DNA from: Dromaius novaehollandiae
Taxonomy: Eukaryota > Chordata > Aves > Casuariiformes > Dromaiidae
Reading direction: 5' to 3'
Assembly (NCBI RefSeq): GCF_036370855.1
Contig: NC_088100.1
Coordinates: forward strand, 35,538,563-35,602,562
Length of the DNA: 64,000 bases
The translations under genes were made by a program, and so were the position numbers. Numbering within the stretch: position 1 is the first letter of the stretch; each line of letters opens with the position of its first letter. The notes beneath the pieces are model-generated. The model saw only the letters and a list, made by a program, of their open reading frames with translations. It was not told the DNA's origin and searched no databases. Of the stretch, positions 25,301 to 64,000 are shown one piece after another.

Positions 25301-28300
25301 CTGCAGCCATGGGACTTGCTTTCGAAAGCCTTGAATTACCATGGTTTCTTTTGAAAGATGAGTTTGACCAAGCCCTGTCTCTTGCAGAGGCTTTGTAACA
25401 CTAGAACAGAAAATAAATTATCATTTTTGTGATAATGCAGGATTGTAATTTTTAGTCATTGACTTTAACAGAATATTTTGAACAAAGATGCTCTTTCTTG
25501 CAGCGTTCCTGTGAAATTAATATATAACTTAATAAATGGGGGAAAAACTGTTCAGATGACGTATCTGAGGTTTTAAAATCAGTCAGTAAAATACAATTGG
25601 ACTTTGATCTCAATCTTCTATCTTTGAGCTTCTAACCATTTTCTGAACACGAAGTGAGCGTAACGTTCCTTAGCTGGGACCCTCATAACCAGTGGTCTGT
25701 AAAAGTGCAGAGCCTTGGGAACTAGATCAGTCACCTGCTGCAACTCCCTGAAATACCGAGAGAGTGGGAAGAAAAATCATGTGTCGGGGGTATATTTGTC
25801 TTAAGACTGCCAAAATCTGAGCAAAGCTTTGTTGTGGTCTGGAGCCTGTAATTTGCGTGGCCCTGTTCCAAAGCTTAGGGAAGCCCTGGATGTTCTGAAG
25901 CCTTTCAGAAAACCTGTGTCCTACCCAAAATCAAAGAGCTGTGTTGTGTGCAAGGGAGGAGAAGGAGTAGACTGGAGGAGGAGTTCAGCTGTGGTCAGGA
26001 TGTGGCTGATGTGGAAATTGTCGTGGTCTGCAGTTTGCCCTGCTGCCAAGATCCTGTCGGTACTAAGAGCAGATTTTGTTTGATTTGTTGCCATGCAGAT
26101 GCCTAGTCTTTACAGCACTTTGACTTCTGTGAAATATATTAAATGTCTCTCATGCTCTTTTGTATTAGGAGAAAAACTTTCAGTCCCATCCCTCAGAATT
26201 ATTTTATGAATGACATTAGTGAACTTGTGGTAGATTTTTCTGTCTGTTTTTTATGGACAATATAGAGTAGGTTTGGACAAGAATATTGCTTTTTTAGTTA
26301 TCTGTTCTGGGGTGGAGAGGTTCTTCTGAGTTCACTGTGATCTGTAGAGGACTGTGGGTGTTTTAGTCTTTCACCTGTGAATCAGGCTCGTACTTTTTTT
26401 TTGTGGGAAGTACAAGCTGATATGGAGAGATGGAAAGGGAGGTTGAAACTGGTATAAGCATTTTTAGGAGCTAATTCTGTATCTGAAAGAGTTAAGGTTC
26501 CGTGACAGAGGGGGATGGTAATAAAGTTACTGGATTGTGCCTGCTAATCTGCTATCTGCTGATAGTCATTAATTTGTAACATTCTTTTAATAAAGTGGCC
26601 AAATCAAAGTTGGTACTTTTTGGAAACCTCTGATTCACTCACTGTTTGTTAGTCTGGTTTTTATTTTGGTTATGAGACAGAAGTGCAGTAGTCCTTTTTC
26701 CAGTGTGGTCTCAGTACAGTGGGGTGAGGTCAAGTATATGAGGTTTCATGTTGATCCTCTAGCAGCCTTTGATGCTGCTGCCCACAATGTTTAGTTCATT
26801 TGATCTGACTTTGGATCCTGGCAGAGAATATAATCTTATTTTTCGAAAATATAGGTTCCATTTTCACTCTGCTGTATACCAAGAAGTGGTGTTTGGCAGT
26901 GTTTTGTTACTGATGAACTTAAAAAAAAATATTTATGCAAATATGTTTCTGTTCTTTTACTTATGTACGTGAGGTGGTTGAGAAAGATCTTGATATGCAT
27001 CTGGTAGGTGTTATCTGCCTGACAAAACTCAGTGCAGTTTGCTTACTTACCTATCTATTTACTTGTTTTGCTTCATTGCGCTACAGAGAGGGGGAGATAA
27101 CTGAGGGTTATGTATTTAAACTTCAAAACTTGACAAGACAGATGGGTTCAGGGAAGTAGCTAGAGTTGTGTTTTGTGGTATGTGATTAGTCAACCCCCAC
27201 AGTCCATGGAGTGTGCCTAAAGCATTCCCAATTGCAGCTGAGGAGAACGAAGTTCTTAGTAGGCTTAGGGTTACTATTCAGAAGTCGACTTTCTCTGGTG
27301 AAACTGTGGAGTTGCCTGAACTGAAATGACTGAGGATGACTTATCCGAAAGGGTAAAACATATGTTGTCACTAGTTAGTGTAGATTTTCTTCTTCAATAA
27401 TTTCTTCTGAAAAGCTAGTGACTTGAATTACTGGTGAATTACCAAAAATTCAGAAGCACTGTTTTCATCTGTGGCTGGCAATATGCCTCTGACCCTCTTG
27501 TGAGGGGCTGAACTTTTCTGTGTTTATTTATGTGTATGACTTTGGAATAAATTACTGGGAGTCAGTCTACCTTGGCCTTTTTCTAGACCTGTTCAGCAAA
27601 AGCTGGTGTAGAATGCAGTATGTGTTCACTTTAACTGGTATCGACCCCTGCTAATTGCACTGAAGTGCTGGTTACACCAAAACATGCTTTTCAGCAGACA
27701 TTTGCAATGGTCTACAGAGGATGAAAGTTCTGGGTCTCAATTACTTCTCATAATGCACAGCTTCTGCAATTCAGGTTATGGGAGATAATGATCAGATATC
27801 TACCTTCCAAACCAACATTCGTGGTAGGTAATAGCTTTTCATTTATGTATTTGGGATTCAAGGGGTGGATTTTCTTACTTTATTATTTTTTTTCCCTTGG
27901 GTGATCTGATTTTGCACTTTCTGTGCAGAGCTAAGGTCTCTTGTGTTTGGCAGACTTGAGTGCTGATTGATAACTTCTGTTTTATCTTTCATACAGAGCT
28001 CAAGGAGAAATTGATGGATACATAAAGGAGAATAAATAAATTCTTTTTTTAGGTCACCTGAAGATGAGCAATAGCTTAGCACTAGGATGTGTTGGGTGGG
28101 GAAATTAGACATTCCAGCTTAACAATAGGAGGGTATTGAATTTAGAAGATGGATGGGTGGCGAAGGCTAGAAAATGACATAACTGGAAGAGAATTTAAAC
28201 CTCGTTAGCCTAGAGCAACAGCTTCATTCTTTAAGAAATATTTGTGCTTTCCTGTGTTTACATGTGTAAAAATGTGTTACATGAGGGTGTAAACAAATAA

Positions 28301-28819
28301 ACTGTTAAAATGCTAGCTAAAGTGGCTTCAAAAGTTGCTTGCCCTTAGCTGTTTGTTGAGTATGATTTAAGCTAGTGTGTTTCAGCACTGCACTATGCTA
28401 CCATTGGTGACATGGTGTGGTGTCTCAGCTGTGAGGATAGTTACATTTCGGAGTTCATATCATTAACTTGCATTACTCCAGCTGGATCTGCGAGAGAATG
28501 TTCTTACACGCTCCTGCGTTCTTATGTATTTGTCATGAGATGGCTTAAGATGCCATTGATTTCTTGTTTTGATATATTCATCTCTGTTGAGTTCTATCTT
28601 GTACATCCTTATTTCCTTCTTACTGCCTGCCCTGTGCACTTTTTGTTTGTTTTACTGAGACAGACTTTACCAGTCTGGAAGACTTTGTTTTGAACAATAG
28701 GTTTCTTAGCCATGTTGGCTTACTTTTGCTATTCTGGTTCTCTTTTCTGTTTAGTAATGCTTCTGAAGTAGTGTCCAGACCATAGACCATAACCGAGGAA
28801 TTCTTTCTTTAACTTCAGC

Positions 28820-28842
28820 TTTTTTTTTTTTTTTTTTTTTTT
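28820..28842. repeat. T23 homopolymer
   Basis: An uninterrupted run of 23 T in intron 1. Read on the minus strand it could be the A-tail of an old retroposed copy, but no adjoining body is recognisable. Confidence 0.85.
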
Positions 28843-29499
28843 GACTCTCTCTGTTGTCTTGCTGAAAATTGAAATCATGGTTTTGGTTTTGCTGCTTTTC
28901 CACTTTCTGCTTGTTGCTATTATTGGCTTAGATATTGTGAAAATGCTTGTGAAAATGCAGATCCACTTTGTATATTTCTTTGTGGGTCCATCAGCCATTT
29001 CAACTACGATTATTTTAATTGACAAGAACTAGGACTGAAATTTACGTATGTTGTTAGTAGGAACTAAATTAGGAAAAATGTTCTTGACAGAACTGTAGCC
29101 GAAAAAGCTGACAGAAGAGTAAGAATCATAGAGGAAGCCATCAAATGTTGTTGATCCTAATGTGGATTAAGTTCAATTTCCCTGTATCATAGTCTGTGGT
29201 TAAACTCTGTGGTTAAAGTTTTATAAGCTTCGAGTTGTACAAAATTAATTCTCTGGCTTGTACAATAGCAGTTGACTGATACTGGCTAAAGAGAACTGAA
29301 ACTGAAGTCTGATAAAATTTTAAAACTAGCTGGGTTTTTATTAAGAAATAAACTAAAATTGTTGCAAATAAGAATTTTACTGTTTCAGCCCGGCTTTCAC
29401 AATATTGAGGGTGTTTTGTTTTTGTTTTGTTTTGTTGTTTTAAACTGTTACTGTAGTAGGATAATACTACCTCAGCCATAGCCTGACAAACCTAGTCAA

Positions 29500-30450
29500 T
29501 CCTTGCGATAGGCAGTGTCCCCAACGAGACGGGCACAGTATGCGTGGGGACAGCGTTGTATAAGTTGCCGGAAAGATCTTAGTCGGTGCTCGTATTGCCT
29601 GTTGATGAATGGAGTTCAAAAAAATAATAAGACTTGGTGGGATGAGTCCATCGTAAAGTTTTGTCCCGTAAGTGATTAATTCATGTAACCCCTTTGCTGG
29701 GATATACGAAAAGTTTTTACCAAATTTTTCATGGTTAGTGGTTTTAGTTGTTGCTTTTTATGGTGGATTTGAAACTCTTGATGGTACAGCTACTCTTACA
29801 TTTTTATAGTGTCTCCAAACAAAACTTCACGTAAGGCTGCTTTTTCTTTTAAAGATCTAAAGAAATGCTTGCAGACTGCAGCTTGCTAAGAACTAAATTT
29901 ATCGTCATGGATGACGGATGAAAACTTTTTGTTCCCTTCAGTTTACTATTTTAGGTTTACAGAAATGATTTTCCCCCTTCATATATGTCTTGGTCCTTTT
30001 TCATGGAAGTACATTATGTCAAGTGTGAACAGTGTCATTATTACTTCCAAATTTAATATAAGTATCAGTTTGCAAGGAAATACAGAATTTAGACTATAGA
30101 ATGCTGCCATCTTCCTCTGTTAATCCTTTTCTAACAACGCAGTTTGTGAGAGTGAATTTGGAGTGTTTTCTGAAAGGTAGCTGTCTTAAATGGATGAATG
30201 TACGTCTTTGAGAATAGCGCCATCCTTCATGGCTGCAACCCCTCTGCTGTGGCCTACATTTTGAGGCGGTGATTTGTATGGTTTCCCCGTTTTCGTGCTC
30301 TGCCAGGCGTGCTGCCCTTCGCAGCTGGCTTGTTTGCCCTTCTCCCAGGCTGGTGGTTCTGTGAGCTGCTGCCTTGCGTGCCCTTGCCGCCTTTCCTCTG
30401 CCAGTTGGCAGCTAATGATCGTTCGCTCTCTCCGGACCTTGTTGCGGACC
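29500..30450. promoter_or_regulatory. CpG-retaining segment in intron 1 (candidate regulatory region)
   Basis: Two CpG-rich cores stand out from the CpG-poor intron. About 10 CpG lie in 29505-29670. About 13 lie in 30203-30448, where GC content is also visibly raised. A 14-bp palindrome (29903-29916) lies between them. CpG retention in vertebrates normally means low germline methylation, as at promoters and some enhancers. Open frames on both strands over 30186-30623 show no recognisable domain and no clear exon signals. It could be an enhancer, an alternative promoter, or a GC-rich remnant of an old insertion. Confidence 0.35.
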
Positions 30451-33400
30451 TGTTTCTTCATAGTATCTACAAAATGAATGTGTTTGCTTTAATTACCCAA
30501 ACCCTCCTTTCTTTGTTTTTTTTTCGGAGCTTTGTTATAACTTTAAATTGCAGATTGTCTGGTATGCACGGTACTTACTTTTTTTTTTCCTTCTGCAGTA
30601 CTGAGGCTCTTGGCACTTGGTAAACAATAATTCAAAGGCATTGAGTCTTTTAGAAGTCTGTTCAGCTAAAGTAAAAATTGTTTTATATGCTTCTTGCAAT
30701 ATGTGCTTTTCTTTTTAATCTCATCCTTTTGTAATGGGTTGCTTTTTTGTTCTGTGAAAAGTGTGTATTAATAAAAAAAGGAAATTATTAAATGCGAAAA
30801 ATTAAAAAAGTATTAAATAAATTTGAGAACATTTCACTTTCAGAGCAGCGAATAAATTCAGAACAAATTGATTTCCTGTGAAGGGAATGTCTTACTGTTA
30901 TTGGACTTAACAAATCTTGTTGGTTTTAAGAATTTGTTTTCATGCAGTATCCATTTAAATATTTGCAGAGTGGATATGAGTTTTTTCCAAAGTATTGGTT
31001 CCTATTCAGACCGTCTCCTGACACAGATGAGTATTTCTCAAAGTGGGCAGGAAGGGAAGAGGCAGGAGCAAGGAGCAAAGCAAGGAATATAGCTGGGATG
31101 AACTGACCAGAGGAGAAGTTAAGATGAGGGGGAAATGAGATGGTTTAGGGCAGACTGTTACAAGTCTTTCCTTCACCATTCCTGCCCTATCATGTGCCTT
31201 GTTCTGCTCTGCTTAATCTCTTCTTTCAGGATATATTTCCAGGGCCACTTGCCTTTTTCCTTCTAATTTCAGAATGTTTTTATAAACGTTCCTCATACTG
31301 AGGAAAGTGGAAAGAGAGTATGGATGTACAAGGGTAGACTGTTGGAGAAATGGTTCAGAGAGTGATGCTTTCTGTACTGAGATCCAGAATATATTTTGTA
31401 ATTGTGAATTGCCACATTTAATGTGAAAAAATAAAACTACATTTCTCTTCTGCTTTAAACATGAGGATTGGCATGTCTTTTTAAAATATGTTATGAGTAG
31501 TAAACACAAGGGCACACTAGACATTTCCTAGGTGAATGCTAAATACAAAGTGAATACAAATACAAAAGAGTGATTTGTATGGAAGTACTACAGAAAGCAG
31601 GTTCTAACTATATAGTATTCAAAACATGTTGATCATTGTAATATACAGGAAAATGAGCTTTCCATTAGAGAGATTTCTTAAGCTATTGCATTCAGACTGT
31701 CTCTGGGAGTTAGAGTATATCGCTTTTAAGAAAAAAAGTCTTTTTCCGGTAATTCTCAGATGCATGAACTATTGCCATGTGGTTCAGTTGCATCTATGAA
31801 ATGTATTGGCAATTAATATATCAGCATTAACAATTTCAAGGGCTGTTGTTTTGTAAGATACCTTTGTGCTGTGCTGTATTCTAGCCCATTTTCTTCTGCT
31901 CTGGGTTGGCAGAAGTCTCCTTTTGACAGTTTAGCCATACCAAACTACAGTTTTTTCCATTCCTACTTTGTACGACTTCAGCAGGATAGTAAGGGTTTTT
32001 AATGCAGAGACGTTTTAGAGTGAACTGAAAGACTATACAAAAAATACAAATTGAATGGGCTTAATATTCACTTAAATAATGCAGTTATGATTGTATTGCA
32101 TTGGCTCAAGAAGAAACTCTGTACTAGATCTGCAGTTCCTTTAAAATATCTTGTCTGCAGTGGAGTGCTGAATGCTGCATAAACTTTGATTTGTAGACAT
32201 TTCAGTTAAATACTGAACTAGGGTCAAAAAAAGAACTTGACTAAAGTTTCATCTGTAGATCTGTTTTTTCTTCTATTTGGCCTGTCCTGTGTGTTCATAG
32301 GATCTTTCCCAAAGCATTCTTATTTGTTAATCCTGATGCAGGCTGCAGAATTTTGAGCAACTTTTAAACACCCAGAGTAGGATTTTTAAGTAGAAAAGAA
32401 CCTATATAATTCTACTTTTACTGTGATAATTTGCATATAAATTTTTTTTACTAGTTTATTTTATCCACGTTCTTACTAGTTTATTTTCCTTGGATGTAGA
32501 CAACCTGATGAGATACCATCTGTTGTTTAATGCAGTTTTATTTTTTGTTTGGTGTAATTGGTTAATTTAGCAATCAGTACGATGGCTCGATGTAGTAAAC
32601 TGTTAGTTCATAAATCACATCACACAAATGTGTACCTCTGAGTGCTGGTAACAAATTTAGTAATTGCAATACTGTATTTTGCCATTCTGGAATTCTTTCG
32701 CCGGATGATAGAGCTGGTTCCCTTCTAAATACCCTACCAAACTTAAAATGTAATTGCATTACATTCTTTTTAAATCGGTAATATTTAAGTACATAAAAGT
32801 GGGATGATAATATTCTAACTTTCAACTGAGAAATTCTTAGTCACTTCATAAATCCGGTGTGTTATATAGATCCCTTTTGAGAATCAATATCATTAAACAG
32901 TGCCTAAGAGAGGGAGTTAAAACGGAGGAAAAGTTCAAGAAGAGCTGGCAGTTGTTTTTCTTGCTATTATGTGTAGTAGTATATTCCAGTACTCCCTGGA
33001 ATAGGAATGAGTTTTGTCTTGCAAATGAGTTTTTTGTGCTGCCAGCTACTAGTGTTTAGCCATAATTAGTGTTGAATGCTATTACTAATAATTAAGGCAA
33101 AGCCTTTTTCCTGTGGCTTACAGTTGTCATCTTTTCTGCAATTAAAGGAAAATGAGATGAAAAAACAGGGTTTATTTTTGTAAAGCATATGCATATAAAA
33201 TATAGCCTCCTCTGCATAACACATCTATAATGGCTCAGAAATGTGAAGACATTTGCTTGTAGTGAGACTATATGCAGTAGTTAATCAAATGGAAGAAATC
33301 AGGTCTGTGTTCCCAAAGTGTCAGACATGGTTTTTGGAAGGCTGTAATTTGCAGAAGTGATTTTACTCCTTGTCAATTATGGAAATATAAAATCTGACAT

Positions 33401-33683
33401 TTGAAAGAATGGCTATTAGGATTACCAACTTCAGATGAAGGCTTGTTTCATTACTGCCCCTCTCCTGGTCAGTGGAAGAAGACAAACTCCTATAAAGGGT
33501 GACTGGTCTCTCTCCACTGACTGCAGAAAGAGCGTAGGGAGACTGACTTCCTGGTTATAAGTTTAACCTCTGTGAATACTCTACTTTATGCTGGAATAAG
33601 TCTTAATTTTGGAGACCAAAATGAGCTAAATCAGTGATCTAATTGAACTTCTCATCAACTATCTGTTTAACGTATGTTGACTG

Positions 33684-33699
33684 TATATATATATATATA
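33684..33699. repeat. TA dinucleotide microsatellite
   Basis: An uninterrupted TA run of eight units followed by CACA. Confidence 0.8.
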
Positions 33700-34159
33700 C
33701 ACATGGTGAATTTTGGCCTCCTGAATTATGCTTCCAAACAAAGGTGAATTTTCAAGCCATCCTATTTGGTGGTGTTGCTGTCAGAAGTTGTTGCCTTAGT
33801 GTTTGTAGCCTGCATATGAATGTCTTCACTTTCTTTGTATTTGGAAAGAGTATTTGTTATCAACAGTCTAATGAAATTGGTTGTATGTGGACTGGATTCA
33901 AATATGCAGATAGGAAAAAGAAAAGTTTATATTCCCATTGATAGCTGTGAATGGTCTGTAACATTTTTCCCAATTGTGTTCTTTTATATTTTTTAGTCAG
34001 TAAAGCATAGTTTCCTATTTAAAGGACTTGTATCAGGAAATTGAACTGTGAACTTGCACTTTTCTGTTTCAGTTCATCTTTAAAATGCTGGGCTGGAAAC
34101 AGGGTGTTCAAGAGCTAGTTCAGGAATAGACCTTACGTGTCTTCCTCAAGGGCAGTGAC

Positions 34160-34210
34160 ATATCTATCTGTGTATATATGTATCTATATCTATCTATCTC
34201 TATATATATC
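34160..34210. repeat. TATC/TA compound microsatellite
   Basis: TATC tetranucleotides are interspersed with GTATATATG and a terminal TATATATATC. This is an imperfect compound microsatellite. Confidence 0.75.
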
Positions 34211-36816
34211 AGATGGAAGGGCAGATAAGAGGATGGTAGCAGATATTGCCTGATGGGTTTCAGCATCCAATTTTATTCTGCTGATGGAAGTCTGTTAGAG
34301 TCCTAACTAAGAGAGATGGAGGTATTAGTGGTGCTGAAGTAAACTCTTAGAGCAACTAGTTTTATGCTGCTTCGTGTTTATTAAAAATAATTATCCCCTG
34401 AATGACTACTACACTTCTATTTAGATGCTTTCACTCAATGGATTCTTAGATGTTTACAATGTCTCAGGTGTTTTTTTCTGAACACGCTATTTTTGTTGGA
34501 GGCTGAATTGACTCATTGCTGTGTCCTTCAACACGATTTTTTCGCTCACAACATTTCCCTATCATAATTTGCTAATAAGGCATGAAGTAGACTTAGGAAT
34601 ATGTAAGGATACAAAAGTTCATGTAAGGAAATGAAGGAAAAGGCATAAGATACTAATTTGAGGGACTGGATTCCAAGCTGAAGCAGGAACAGTTCAGCAG
34701 AGAGTGAACTTTTCAATTGAGAAATTTTGGCAGTAATTTCAGGACATTTTTCTTGTGTGACATGGTTACCTCCGGAGTACTGGCCATGTTTCTCATAATG
34801 TAAAGGAGACACTTGTTTTTAGTGGTTGTGTGACATATCACTTAAGTACCAATTGGAAGAAGCATTTTAAAAGAAAATGATAGGCTTGTGAAAAGTGAAG
34901 GTTTGGTTATATCCAGAAATATACTCAGATGTTTAGCAACTACAGCCACTATGGCAGTTGTACTTAGAGGTCAGATCTGTCTGAAAAAAATTACAAAACC
35001 GTGGTATGTATTCAATCTGATGTACAGAATCGTAAAGGAAAGAAAGACTGGCCAACAGCCAAGCGTGAGTGAATGCAAATGTTGTTCTAAAGGATTTATT
35101 GCATGTTGCTGACAACACATGACCGAGATAATCGGGTTTTGTCGGCTTCATGGAATGTCCTGGAAGGTGGGAGCAGATGTAAGTGAACGTGACACTCGAG
35201 GCTCTGCAACGTAAACTTGCTGTGGCTGGTTAAAAGAAGTTAATATACTCTAGTTGGGGGGGAAACGGAAATTGCAAGTTTTTCAATACTAAATATAAAT
35301 TTGCTATAAATAGCATGAATTGCATGAATAGAATACACTAGAAACACTTGTGAAATCTTCGTTATTATCTTCATAGATCCCAAACCACGGGGGTGGGGGG
35401 GGGAATGACACCTGATTTGTTAACTGAGTACATTTAAACAAAACCAGAGAACAATGCAAAATAAAGTATAACTGTTTTCTCGAAGTCTCTTCAGATTGTT
35501 CGTTCATTTAAAAAATACTCAGCATTGCATTATAATGTCTTTGCTTTAGAATTAGTTTTTATCTTAACATAGAAGGTAACAGTAAAATGTTTTATCCTTT
35601 GGTACCCAGGTGTTAAGACCTGTTTTCAAAGCAGTCACAGAAGCCCTTTCCTTCTCTTCATGCCTTCCTAAATTCTTGGAGGCAGCCAAGAACAGGCTGT
35701 GTGAGCCATGTCCTAACAAATTCTCCATCAGATAAGAGTGTCCTTCTCTGCTTGTGGTTGTACAGCTTTCTGGTGGGACAATGACTCTTTTTCCTTGCTA
35801 CTGTTTGTGACAGAGGGATCTACAGCAATCACTTACTCTGAGAAGCTTTGGAGCTCCTTTTTCCTTAAGATGTAGCAAAAGAAAAATGTGGGACTTGTTT
35901 CCAACTTACAGGCTCTTGGGGTTTGCTGCCGGTATTTTCTTTCCTGCTTGGCAGGCTTATTTGGGCTTGTGCTAAGACAGACAAATTACACCTTAGAGAT
36001 ATGAGGAGGTACTTAAAAATTTTGAATCACTAAAGCATGTCACTTTAGTATGTGAATAAGCGTTAGAAAGCAGTAAGAGACTGTCAGCAGAAGTGAGCCT
36101 TCCAAGCCATGTGCATTCCCTTTTCCTCACTAGGGTAGGGACTGTAAAATAGGGGGAAAAATGGCGGGAGGAGAGGACTAATTCAGCACGTTTAAAATGG
36201 CACCATTACTTTAGCCTTTCAAAATGTGCCAATCCTGGCAACATTCCTGGTTAGTTCAATGAGCATTGCATGCAGTCAAATACTCCTTTCAGTTAGGAAC
36301 TTATTAAGCTGCATAACTTTAAGGAGCCTAAGTTTTGAGTGTCTTGGCTTTAGTATCTCTTTCCCTTGAAGACCACAGATTCCGTAAAATCCAAGACTAT
36401 TTGCACATCTTATTTAGATGGAAAGTAAGGTCACTGTCCCTTAGAAGGAGAGTTGGAATGTGACAGTATTGGAAGTCAGTGTCTCACAAGCTTATAGTGT
36501 ACTTAATCAATTGTGAACAAATATATTCCTGAGTTATTTAAGAACTGTAGAACTATATGCCCAGGCACCAAGCCATGTGAAATGAGTGTGCATGTTCAAA
36601 TGGCAAGAGACTGCATTTCTGCTGTCATGCCTGGACATGTGCCCGTTAGAGAAATTTGGGTATTTCTCTGTTATATAGATGCACAGCAAATCAGTTACAG
36701 AAAATCATCCAGTCATGTGATCCAATGAAATAATAATAATATACATATATATTTTGTTAGTATAGTCCCAGTTTTGAATTGGTTCTGTACTTTTATTTTA
36801 ATCATGTGATTGAACA

Positions 36817-36829
36817 CCCCCCCCCCCCC
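36817..36829. repeat. C13 homopolymer
   Basis: A run of 13 C about 300 bp upstream of exon 2. The opposite strand is G13 and could form a G-quadruplex. Confidence 0.85.
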
Positions 36830-37146
36830 TTGGGTCTTAAGTTGGGGAAAGTAATGCAGGGAGTACTGGGTGGACTCCCCAGGAATATTGATCTGTTCTT
36901 GAGTCTTCTCCCTACCCATGTCTGCGGGGTCCTTAGCAAGGAAAGTGTTACAGGTTGGAAAAAGACTGGAAGAATTTTGTCCTGATAGGCTGGCTCCAGT
37001 CTGCAGGCTCACTACTTCCACACTGAGTAACAAGAATAAACACAATAAACCAAAGGCTGTATAGAAGGTTCTGATAACGTAACGGATTTGTAAACAACAC
37101 TTTTTTTTTTCTTTTTTCTTACAGGAAATATTGGATAGCTCCTACA

Positions 37147-64000
<26,854 letters not shown>

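Larger units (their letters stand above)
6509..37124 (+). other. MYO6: Intron 1 of MYO6 (30.6 kb)
   Basis: A GT..AG intron running from the CpG-island donor to the acceptor at 37123-37124, which is preceded by a strong polypyrimidine tract (37101-37119). It interrupts the 5' UTR and has no coding phase. Contents I can name are a 37-bp-period tandem duplication (8146-8214), a possible CR1-like fragment (11591-11636), the 12-bp pyrimidine array (15718-15896), paired T and A homopolymers (17275-17364), AT and TATC microsatellites, and a CpG-retaining segment (about 29500-30450). No nested gene or RNA gene is supported. Open frames inside it are short and lack recognisable domains. A large first intron is a common site of enhancers, but none can be proven here. 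Confidence 0.85.

Noticed and set aside
30186..30623. Overlapping open frames on both strands in the intron 1 CpG segment
   Set aside because: They overlap on opposite strands and have no known domain. They are better explained by raised GC content; I kept the segment only as a possible regulatory region.

Overview
The window is vertebrate nuclear DNA: AT-rich, intron-dominated, with one CpG-island promoter and short exons bounded by canonical GT..AG splice sites. The only gene I can establish is the 5' part of MYO6, unconventional myosin VI, on the + strand. Very few interspersed repeats are recognisable in 64 kb. There is one possible CR1-like LINE tail and nothing that looks like a mammalian Alu, B1 or L1. 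Together with the compact introns after intron 1, this suggests a sauropsid, most likely a bird. That assignment is inference.

Layout. 1-5754 is the 5' flank, with no supportable gene; it holds a CA-rich microsatellite and a C16A14 tract. 5755-6735 is a strong TATA-less CpG island containing the probable non-coding exon 1, which ends at a CAG|GTAACT donor (6508/6509). 6509-37124 is intron 1 (30.6 kb). It carries a near-perfect 12-bp polypyrimidine array, several homopolymer tracts, a small tandem duplication and a CpG-retaining segment at about 29.5-30.45 kb. 37125-37263 is exon 2 with the start codon (37147). Exons 3-9 follow at 44554-44623, 49823-49896, 52024-52153, 53180-53285, 55196-55251, 57481-57578 and 59338-59502. 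Intron 9 runs off the right edge.

The eight coding exons join into one open frame of 816 nt (272 codons). They encode the N-terminal SH3-like subdomain, the P-loop (GESGAGKT, residues 151-158) and switch I (NNNSSRFGK, residues 200-208) of the motor. The rest of the motor, including the myosin-VI-specific insert 1, and the whole neck and tail lie beyond the window. All intron phases are consistent, there is no frameshift or stop, and the copy looks like a functional gene.

I found no clearly new biological system. The items most worth a second look are a dense intronic CpG cluster in intron 3 with good splice-site-like sequences, a similar CpG-retaining segment in intron 1, the uninterrupted 12-bp triplex-prone array, a run of three weak splice donors in the motor exons, and a cluster of unusual residues at the start of exon 3. 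Most open frames in the window, including the long ones across the CpG island, are spurious.
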